From positions 17,782 through 81,781 of the forward strand of contig MNCI01002989.1 in the NCBI GenBank assembly GCA_015680685.1: 64,000 bases of DNA, written 5' to 3'. The stretch is from Gnetum montanum. Lineage: Eukaryota; Streptophyta; Gnetopsida; Gnetales; Gnetaceae. The number at the start of each line of letters is the position of its first letter. The stretch's first letter is position 1. The translations under genes were made by a program, and so were the position numbers. Under the pieces are notes generated by a model, which was not told the origin of the DNA, did no database searches, and saw only the letters and a list, made by a program, of their open reading frames with translations. Shown here piece by piece: positions 55,185 through 64,000 of the stretch.

Positions 55185-56639
55185 TGATTACTAAGGGGCT
55201 AACCCACATATCAGCATTTAAAGTTATAACTTAATTAAAGTTTTGCAAAAATAGAGTCTCCTATAGAAGTTATAACTTAATTTCCTTAATATTTGTGAAG
55301 TTGTGATTACCAAGAGGACACTTGCCAATCATGGCATACATTTCTCAAATTTATCATAACTTCCATGGAAGTTATAATTTTTAGGATTTTTATAAATTAA
55401 TATTCCAAGATATTTATAATACCCTTTAACTTCTCATGATGTAACCCCCTTGAAGCCACTATAAATAGAGCTTCAAGGAAAGACTTGAAAAAGGAAGAAA
55501 ATTGGTAAAGGAATAAGATTGGGGGGAGACTTAGAAGAAAAAGATATTTGCAGATTAGTTGTATGATAGCTTGCTAAAGACATCAATTCAACCGCTTTGT
55601 TTTAATTTTGTGAGTTTCTTTCTTTCCATTTTGTTTAAGTTGCTTAGATAATGGTTTAGATAGTATCATGTTTGGCATTTAATTTTGGGATTTGTTCTAA
55701 GTTGCTTTTATAGCTTTGTTTTTGTGCAATATTAAACTCCTATTAAAATTTGCCATAGAAGAACTCATGTTGTTGAAAGCCTCGAGAGCAATTTAATAGT
55801 AATGTCTTAATGAAATTGTCATGTTTTGAGCATAGAGAATTTAGAAAAATCTTTGATATTTTGATGGAACTGAAATAACTTCTTTATTTTAAAGTTTATT
55901 TCCTTGGTATTTCAATCAAGAAATTGTCAAATTTTTTGAAAGCTCTATTGAATGCAATCTTTGACAACCATTAACTAGCCAAAATAGAGACTCATACATT
56001 GTAGTTTAAGCAATGATTTTGGGTAGTATAATAAGATTATCTTTATGAAATTGCTTGTTGAGCTCAGAGGGTTTGAACAATTTATAATTATTGAATTAGA
56101 AATAGCTTTATTAAGAAGTGTTTTCTCGTGTCAATTTATCTCACTTAAATATTTGAGATTTCACGTAATTCTACTTCCTTTTCTTTATCTTTCTAAGTTC
56201 ATTGAATCCTACTTTATTTCTAGTTTTCTTGTGGAACTTTCTCTTTGAGGGAAATTAGGTGTAGATTGGTGGAGTTGTGCTTAAATGTTTTTGTAAAATT
56301 TTATTTGTTACAAGTAGGTATTATAAGGACCATATAGACTAAGTGATTAGACAAAATAGGAATCTTCGACACCCATAGTATTTAACAAAGTTAGCCAGAT
56401 CTCTTCTATGATAGTCAATTATAGTTTTATACATAACTCAACCATTTCAATATTCACAACAACAAACACATACTCACATACCTACTGAGTCTATTTGGAG
56501 GTATCTAGGCCTTGGTGTTTTTAGAGACTAGCAAACATCTAAACCTTGTTTGAAGAAAACCTTCAATCCTATGACTCCCTAGGGTCATGAGACCATGAGG
56601 CACACCCATTGGTGGTTGTGTCCCAAATAGTTGTAAACA
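55185..56639 (+). repeat. LTR related to Element 2's LTR, inverted orientation
   Basis: About 1.45 kb. The right edge GTAAACA (56639) corresponds to the CACCAACA end of the LTR at 26961; the left edge TGATTACTAAG is estimated. TATAAATA lies at 55460-55467. Upstream are two copies of the palindrome AAGTTATAACTT (55221-55232 and 55267-55278) and the perfect 20-bp palindrome ATAACTTCCATGGAAGTTAT (55356-55375). About 50 bases of further sequence separate it from Element 7, so it may be the 5' LTR of a Tat-like element cut by Element 7; a solo LTR is also possible. Confidence 0.65.
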
Positions 56640-56690
56640 AAGGCATGTTTAAATTTTACATCAATACCTCTTCTAGCCTTTTTTTCCTAT

Positions 56691-57494
56691 TGATGAGCGG
56701 CGAGGTACCCCTACTCAACCATATGAATACAATCGTTTCACGCATGATCTGGTCGAATTCCAAGGACTAAGTGCCTATGTGCCTTTGTGGAACAATAACA
56801 GGTTGATTAATCATTGTCTTCCCAAACTTACTTGTATGTTACGGTTGTATGGTTAAGTAAGCTTGAGGAATATGAATTTTATGGCTTTTATGTGTTTTAT
56901 ATCCTATGCTAATAAGGAGGGGAGAGAGAAATAATTAAGTAACTAATCTAATTTAACTATTCATTAACTAAGTTCTAAGTACTCCTAACACTAGTATTTG
57001 TTCCCACTTGCCATACACATCCTGAACCAGTGCAACACTGGTGGGATTACCAAACGCTAATCATTACTGCGATACCAAGTGCTACATGCATGCTTGAAGC
57101 GATTGTACTGAGTGTATTTAACTAAGAGAGTTGTAAAGTGAGAGAAATCATTAATTAACTAGGAAAGCATTAAATAATAATTAACACTAATTAATCTATT
57201 ATGTATGCTGCAAGGTTTATCATAAAGTTCGTCTTTATTGTCGTACACAAAGTGTGCTCAGGTACACAATGCTTGAATAAAGATTTATTTACTCTATGAC
57301 TCCTACTATGAGCACGTAGAAATATTTCTAACTCTAGAGGGAAAAATGGCAAGAGTTTGGCTAAGGGACTAACTTCTAATGTGGAAACCAAGGGCGTTGC
57401 CTCTTATTTATAAGTAAGGAGATGGGCCGTGATATCGGGTATTCGATATCGCATGGTTGATCTGATATTGCAGACACAATATCACTGTTCATCA
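56691..57494 (-). repeat. Element 7 3' LTR
   Basis: 804 bp, from TGATGAGCGGCGAGG to TGTTCATCA. U3 holds GATATCG-type palindromes (GTGATATCGGG, TTCGATATCGC, TGATATTGCAGACACAATATCA) at about 57429-57484, then TATAAATA (minus strand, near 57408-57415). It is the same subfamily as Element 3's LTR. Confidence 0.85.
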
Positions 57495-59400
57495 TACCCC
57501 CATAACTGAATGAAAACTCGTCCTCGAGTTCCTTACAAAATATTGGGAAGGTATGAGATTATTGATTGAATAACCATTAACAGTGGAGTGGTATGAGAGA
57601 TTCAACGTGCCTGGTGAACGAATCAACAATATAATACATGACAACATTAGTGTTTGTGACCACAAAAGTGAACACTATACATAAATGACATCTAGCCTTG
57701 TTTGGCAGCTAGAAGAGAAGAAGAGAGAGAAAGAAGAAGATATGTTGCCGCTGATGCCAAGATTGTGTCTTCCGTTGTTTATCCATAGCCACACCACCAA
57801 TCTTGCTCCTTTTGTAAATGTTCCAGTTCTAGTCCATCCTGAGTGTTTCCTCCAAGCCCAGTTCATTGTTGTATGATCATCATCTACACATACAACACAG
57901 TTACAAATGAGCGAGGGTAGATAAATCACAAGGCAATTGATACCTTGCCTTGATGTAAAGTGCATTGGCTGAGTTGTGGTTATGGTAGATACTGATTCTG
58001 GAGTTTTAACACTGGTGACTACCCAAGGTGTAGGGGTTAGGAAAAATTGAAAAAATTGTGTCATGGCCCCCATGACTAAGAGTGAACCTCCGATAGTGAT
58101 AGGATGGAAAAAGATAAGAAATAAGAAAGATGGAGAAAAAGTAACAACAACAACGCCAATAAAATGGATGTCATGGATGGGGATGAAACAAAAATTGTTG
58201 ATTGTAGGAAATGTTTAAGGGAAAGAAGTTAACAAGTGCATCAAAAAGGAATGTCAGTGGGTCCTTCCCAAAGCAGGCTCATGCTTTTGATGCCTTGACA
58301 GACTTACAACCTAAAGAGTTTGTAGGCTCTAGGAATGTCATTTGGAAGCAAGAGTTAAAAACTTACCCATAAGAAATTACCAAGGAAAAATGATGCATCA
58401 ACCAAGGTATGGACTAATGATAAAACTGGCAACGAGGTGAAAATGGAAAAGAAAGGTGGAGAGGAGAGAATGGAATGGAAACCCAAGAACAAGGTTGTGT
58501 AAAGTCCCTTATGTGTTTCATGGTTAATGTGACTGAGTAGAACTCATTCCAAATCTAGGCTCAACAATCCACATTCAATGACCTCACATCAACACATTTG
58601 ACCAACCTATCCTCTTGAAGAAACAAGAATGCCTCTACAAAAAGTCACCACCATTCCGAGGAGAGCGAGATGGAGAGCCAGGAAGCAAGAAAGGGCCTTA
58701 GTTAGAGGGAACCTTCAGGCATGGGTAACATGTCTTTTTAGTGCCATAACCTGTGCATGTAGCCCAATTTCATTATTATGTCTAAGGGTGTGCTTTGAAT
58801 TCTCATTGTTTTTTTTGTCTGTTTCGCATGAGAACCACACCATGCAAAGACTTATTTTTATGTACTCAGCTTTCAGTGATTTGATGAATGATCAAAATGG
58901 CAGAAAACCCAAGGAAAAAGCATCCAAGCACTCAAGAGAATAGCCAGTGCAAATGCATCGAATCCTCTTGAAGTCACACACTTTTCATCCTTTGAGTCCT
59001 TCCTTTGAGAAATACCCAACCACCAATTTGTTAATAGTTTTATTAGAGAAAGGGACTGTATAGCTCCAAGCCAATGGAGACCATAGGATTTTATGGATGT
59101 ATAAACAACATGGACTCATTGCCTATTTAATCAAAAGAACCATACCTTAATATCGACATCATACTTCAAAGGTAAAATCCAAACATTAGCAATTGATATG
59201 ATATTATTCATACCACCATCATGAACACTTATTGGGTGACAAACAAAAATAAAATCACACGAAGAAATGGTAAAAATATGAATGATGGTGTAAAACAAAA
59301 AACAAGAAAGACTAAAGAAATGTGCAAAACAAAAATGTGTAAAATAAAAAATATGTAAAACAAAAACTTAGAAAGAACTAAGGGCCTTCAATGATTAGCA
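57495..59400 (-). other. Non-coding 3' region of Element 7
   Basis: Homologous to 19554-21470 of Element 3. No ORF2 homologue is present, in contrast to Elements 1 and 5. A frame around 57675-58073 shares QFFQFFLTPTPWVVTSV with Element 3. The conserved block AAGGGCCTTAGTTAGAGG lies at 58690-58710, and there is an A-rich tract around 59230-59370. Confidence 0.5.
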
Positions 59401-60600
59401 GAGGTGGCCATCTCCCCCATGATTGAGTTGGAAGGAGGAGATCCAAAATAATGAGCAAGGTTGCCCACCTATAGAGGTAGCATATGTTCTGGCTGTCCTA
59501 AGCTCATGGAAAGGTTTTGTTTGTTGCATGTTGACTAACAGTCTTTTATCTGGGCTCTCAGGTTTATATATGGTCATGGCTCCTAAAGGAAAAGTTGCAT
59601 AGATAATGTAAGGTCCTTCTCACAGTGTTTGAAATTTGGTACATTGTGACACATGTGTGGGGTTCTAGTAGAGAACCTTATCTCCAGGTTGATACTTAAA
59701 TTTTCTAATTTTCAAATCATAATGTTATTTATTAAATGCCTTGTGCAACTCATTAGATGACAGGGCAGCTAGTCGATTCTCATTTAGCAAGTTGAGAGTC
59801 ATCAACCTTTATTTTTGTGCTAGATCAAGGTCAAGGTTGAGGTCACATGCCGTGGCTAGTGTACAGAGCTCAGTTTGGATAGGGAGTGTTGGAAGTTTTC
59901 CATACACTAACTTGTATGGAGAGTAGCCTATAGGGAGTTTCCATGTGGAGTGGTATGCCCAAAGAGCATCATTTAGTTTAGTGCTCCAATCTCACCTATA
60001 CTTGCTAATGGTTCTGGTCAGTATCTTAGTAATCTCCCTGTTGGTGACCTTAGCTTGACCGTTTGCTTGGGGGTGGTATGGTGTAGTCAATTTGTGCTCA
60101 ACCCATAAGCATTGCATTAACTTTTAAAAAGTTGCACCTATAAAGTGGGTACCATTATCTGAGATATGTGCACACAGCACACCAAACCTGTTGACAACTT
60201 GTTGTTAAACAGATCGTGCAGCTGTAGATGATGTGCAATCTTTAACAGCAGCTACTTTAGCCCATTTTGTTAAGTAATCTACAACAACTATGATGTAAGC
60301 TTTTCCATTGGACATTGGTGTAATGGGCCCCATGAAATCAATTCCCCAAATGTTGAAGGGTTCTAACAGTTAAATCCATTGTTGCAGACCCTTCATTCTA
60401 GCAGTCATTCCCCCATCACGTTGACAGCGTTCACAAGATTGGATGAAGTAATGGATGTCCTGCAAGTAGGATCTTGATGGTTGTTCATCTCCTTGCATAA
60501 TGATGCCCACAAGGGCCCTCATGAGCATCTTGGAGAACTCTCAATTGATCTCTATCAGGAACACACCATTGAACCAAGCCATCAAGACATACTTAGTGAA
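59400..60600 (-). pseudogene. Integrase of Element 7
   Basis: The minus strand shows the zinc-binding CERCQRDGGM, then [67 protein letters not shown] and a C-terminal PGDKVLY. Both catalytic Asp are present; the Glu is Lys (AAG codon, 60049-60051). It is better preserved than Element 1's integrase, with a handful of stops. The tail leads into the CATCTCCCCCATGA block near 59410. Confidence 0.8.
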
Positions 60601-60601
60601 G

Positions 60602-61280
60602 TTATCCATTGATTTTCATAAAGTACTTGGCTCTATGAAGAAACTGTTGTTTCTTCTTAAGGTCTAGCTCTTGTGGTGTTTGTTGGGTAAGGAGATAGAT
60701 AAGAATGCTACTGTACCAGTTCATCTTCATGGGTGATTGGTCATTCACTACACCAGCAAACAGGAACTCATTAGGGAAGTGATCGAAAATAGGATTCTTG
60801 TCCTCTTTGCTATCCCAGCATAATTGAGATAAATGATTGGAAACTATGTTCTCGGTGCCTTTATGATCGATCATTGTTAGATTGAACTCTTGTAGGATTA
60901 CCAACCATCGTATAATACGGGGGCTTACCATTGGCTTATTCATGAGGAACCAGATTGCACTATGATTTGTGTGTACGAATACTTTGTACCCCAATACATA
61001 GTGCCTAAATTTCTCTAGTGCAAACACTACAACCATTAATTCTTTTTTTGTAGTAGTGTAGTTAAGTTGTGCACTAGCTATACCTCTACTTGCACAGTGT
61101 ATGTAATAAGGACGTTTCTGGTTATCTAACTATGTAAGTACAGCTCCTAAGGCATAGTTGGATGCATCAATCATGATATGGAATGGCCTGGACTAGTCAG
61201 GAGCTTATAGAATGGGTGTTTCTACAAGCTTCTACTTTAGAGTTTGAAAAGCTAGTTCGCATTCCCTGGTCCACTTGAAG
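60602..61280 (-). pseudogene. RNase H and RT C-terminus of Element 7, truncated by an LTR
   Basis: The 144-codon frame 60602-61036 contains VVVFALEKFRHYVLGYKVF, HTNHSAIWFLMNKPMVSP, LQEFNLTMIDHKGTEN and VSNHLSQLCW, a nearly intact gypsy RNase H. To the right, DASNYALGAVLT and KWTRECELAFQTLK (to 61280) are the RT thumb and connection. The sequence stops where the copia-type LTR begins. Confidence 0.85.
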
Positions 61281-61865
61281 TGTAACAACATTGCCCCAAT
61301 GTTGTTTGACACCCCAAGAAATTCACGAAGATCCAATGGATCTCGAGCGGAAGACCTGGGGAATACGCCTCAAGTAAGAAAGCAACTCACAAGTGAGTGC
61401 AAGCAGAAGCACAGCTTCTTAACGTACATGACCATGCACCTCATTTAGGGTAACCAAACTCCAAAACGAGGACCAAGAAAACAAGCAAACACACAACCTT
61501 GTAGACCACATTGGTGGAAGGGGAGACGATGCACCTACAAGGGAAGGTGCCTCATCCCCAGATCCCTCATGATCTGGTACAAGGTGTGGCCTGGCACCAC
61601 ACCAAAACTATCCAGTCTTGGCTGCCTACATATCTACGACCACCGTAGAATCAGGGCCATGTAGTTCTGCATGGAGAAGAGGGGGAATGAAGATGTCTTA
61701 GAAGAGAGTTGCAACAGGAGGGTGTCCTATTACTAGCTTGGTACCACCAAGCTGGGGTGGGTTTTGTAACACTTGAGAGCCACCCGATGGTGCCTCAGAG
61801 TGTTCCATGGCCCCCGAACCATGGGGAGAGCCCAAGAGAACCACCACTCTGGGACATCTCTCACA
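61281..61865 (-). repeat. 3' LTR of the copia-type element
   Basis: 585 bp. On the minus strand it starts TGTGAGAGATGTCCCAGAG and ends TTGTTACA, the TGT...ACA ends usual in Ty1/copia. The last 26 bases (61281-61306) include a perfect 10-base hairpin AACAACATTG/CAATGTTGTT with a CCC loop (61284-61306). It is more GC-rich and less decayed than its surroundings. Confidence 0.65.
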
Positions 61866-64000
61866 ATCCTCCCCCACACAAAGAAGCGACATCCTCGGAT
61901 CGGAGCCTAGGATATCTTCGAGTGTACACTTCTACATGGGTTTGAAACTCCATCAATTCTGGGAATCCATCAACTCCTTAGACACTAGGCTTGAAGGAAG
62001 GTACCAACCCCAAAACCTGATACGTCCTTCCATCCAATGCCTTGCATGAAACACAAGGGAAATTGGAGGAAGCCCAAGACTTCCCTTCTCTATACGAGAG
62101 GGAGAGGCCAACCCAAAGGGCCAACGTCTCTAAGGCATCCCCTAGATCCATCCCTTCTGAGGATCTAGAGACATATCTTCTTGCATAAACCCATACTTAT
62201 GTAAGAAGATGACACCTCTTCCACAAGTGCCACCAAGTTCCTTTATGAATGGCATCTTAGCATCCATTGATTTTTTTTGAGGGCTCACCAAGGCCACTAC
62301 CCATGGTGAGGGACTTGGAAACATCACACTGAGAGGAAGGACATGCTTCTAAGAGCCATGTCTCCGTAAGCAACTCATGCTTACCAGAACTCCATGTTCT
62401 GTTACTCGCATCAAGATCAAAACTCCATGTTCTACTACTCGCATTGAGACCCATGGGGTCTCACCAGTGCAACCATCTAAGCACTGATTCCACATGCATT
62501 GGTACCATGCACATTCTCTTTTTTCTCATCATGTTTGTTGAAGCTGTTATGAAGGGAGTCAAGCATGTTCTCCCTTACAAACAAGGTACAAGGGCAGATC
62601 TTTTGAGCTTGACCTTGCCGTCTGCAGACATCAGCATCACATGCTTCAATTCATCATTCATCATTCCATAGTATTCCAATGAGAGAGAAGATCCAAAAAT
62701 CTATTTGGAAGCTTCTCTAGGAGACTAACATACAACAAGCCCCCACAATCATCAACACCTCTTGTGATTGTCCAACATCGAGAATGCCTGCTCGAATGTT
62801 AGAACAAGGGAGGGTCAAGTGGGTAGCCAACCCCATGACAATCCTCCATCACCTATCTCATATCAGCCATAAGCACACCATCGAATGCAACCATAATATC
62901 CCGTTCATGGAGAAGGATCACCCACAGCTATCACATGCAAGCTATCCATCAACTCCAAGTTATGGGACAAGCACCATTTTCTGAAGACAAGGTCCAGGAA
63001 CAAATATAGAGTTACCTCAGAGAGTAACCAAATCATGAATTCTCCAAGGAACATCAACATTCTCAGAATTTTCATTTCCCCACTGTATCAAGAACGACTG
63101 CCAATCTCATGATCAACACCTTTCAATAGATTTTGCACTTGCAGGAAGGATCATCTTTGGGAGGTTTCTTCCATAGGTAAGTATAGCAGCCCAACTACAC
63201 CTTACCCATCATACACACCTAAGTAGTCAATATAGCCAATAGAACCATATCATGGAATTGTCACTAGCTGAGGGAAGACATGGGTTCAAAAGTCTTATCC
63301 AATTTCGATTTTCTCCTTGAGAACAACTTGAGACACCAAGCAATTCATCCCTTGAAATTTGATCAAGAGGGATTTATGTTTCATCTTGGGAGATCTGGGT
63401 TTTTTTTCATACATCCCAGTCAAGCCCATTTACATCAATTTGTGGTGGACAAGACAACATCACTACCTATTGTCATTCAACCCAAACAATAGACACAAGT
63501 CAACAAGACATCTTGCCCATAGGAGGACCAGGTCCTCAAGATAGTTTTACATGGAATGGGCTTTCATCAACATCATTTACAACTCAAACACAAAAAAATT
63601 CATCCCCGAAGGATTTACAATAAGGATGGTCTGCCAGAGAACCCCAATAAGGAAGTTCCTTTGAAGACCCCAAAACTAAGAGTACACAATATCATGCCTT
63701 GCTTACACGAAGAGCAATATGTATCTTTCATTTACATCAACAACATGACCTCACAAAGGAGGTTTCATGAATTTCACTAGGGTAACAACATTCTATCTCT
63801 GAGAACAAGCCCCACGAGTTCACGGACATGGGACCATAGCTAGGAACAAGTCCCAAACATCAACTGCTTCTAGGTCCCAAATAGGAGACAACTGTCTCAA
63901 TACCACCTGCCTTATTATTTCAGGAACTGAAGAGGGCATCCATTGAAATGGAGAATGATCCCTCATGATCAACTCTGCTATCCCACCAGGGAGGTGAGAA
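61866..64000 (-). other. Interior of the copia-type element, no coding recognised
   Basis: The polypurine tract is followed by about 2.1 kb of more GC-balanced sequence. Several short frames exist (for example plus-strand 62784-62984 and 63280-63492) but none has family motifs and they overlap in different frames. Without the rest of the element it cannot be classified further. Confidence 0.4.

Larger units (their letters stand above)
56691..61280 (-). mobile_element. Element 7: Athila-type element, 3' part only
   Basis: Reverse orientation: 3' LTR (56691-57494), polypurine tract TATGGGGGTA, untranslated region, integrase, RNase H and the end of RT. It is cut at 61281 by a copia-type LTR, and the rest lies beyond the window. 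The five bases left of it are CCTAT; the matching copy is not visible. Closest relative here is Element 3 (similar LTR and 3' region), but Element 7 still has integrase and RNase H. Confidence 0.85.
61281..64000 (-). mobile_element. Copia-type LTR element truncating Element 7, continuing past the window
   Basis: Its 3' LTR is 61281-61865, and its interior starts with a polypurine tract reading CTTTGTGTGGGGGAGGAT on the minus strand (61867-61884). The remaining 2.1 kb to the window edge shows no recognised domain on either strand, although copia RNase H should lie next to the 3' LTR. It may be a non-autonomous derivative or carry a long 3' untranslated region. The left flank is TGAAG; its partner is out of view. 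Confidence 0.6.

Overview
This window looks like plant nuclear DNA made almost entirely of old, nested LTR retrotransposons. It is AT-rich, carries one assembly gap (40457-40534), and every transposon reading frame is broken by stops and frameshifts. The organism cannot be named from the sequence. A seed plant with a large, slowly purged genome (a gymnosperm would fit) is an inference from the long elements and heavy decay. No intact host gene, rRNA, tRNA or CRISPR array was found.

Layout, left to right. (1) 1-434: remnant of an unrecognised minus-strand reading frame, running off the window. (2) Element 1, 444-13683 (minus): Athila-type Ty3/gypsy element with gag, protease, RT, RNase H, integrase and a second ORF (ORF2) between pol and the 3' LTR; imperfect target duplication CTACT/CTACC. 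(3) 13684-14290: AT-rich spacer. (4) Element 2, about 14290-28342 (minus): Tat-like gypsy element with two RNase H-like domains, one lying between protease and RT; it is split by Element 3, 18754-25859 (minus), an Athila-type derivative keeping only gag and protease. (5) 28343-29950: unassigned. (6) Element 4, about 29950 to at least 42700 (plus): chromovirus-like gypsy pol and probable LTR, split by Element 5, 32398-42091 (minus, perfect CATGA duplication), whose gag is split in turn by a solo LTR at 38952-40670 (CTTGT duplication). (7) 42700-44650: AT-rich, with a 120-bp tandem duplication. (8) Element 8, about 44650-53420 (minus): Ty1/copia pol, split inside its integrase by Element 6, 46823-52632 (plus, two 864-bp LTRs, perfect ATAGT duplication), which carries gag and ORF2 traces but no pol. 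(9) 53420-55185: low-copy island with higher GC and a 48-codon basic ORF. (10) A 1.45-kb LTR (55185-56639), an inverted relative of Element 2's LTR, followed at 56691 by Element 7 (minus, Athila-type), which is truncated in RT at 61281 by a copia-type LTR whose element runs out of the window.

Elements 1, 3, 5, 6 and 7 form one related group: LTRs start TGATGA and mostly end CTCATCA, primer sites resemble tRNA-Asp, and a GGGGGTA-type polypurine tract recurs. Three of the five lack RT, RNase H and integrase while keeping gag, so they would have depended on proteins supplied by relatives.

The most striking unexplained structure is in the LTR promoters. Between the LTR start and the TATA box, the families carry short cassettes of palindromes or inverted repeats whose motif differs by family. 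Element 1 has a further copy of its cassette deep inside the element, just upstream of a TATA-like sequence and ORF2.
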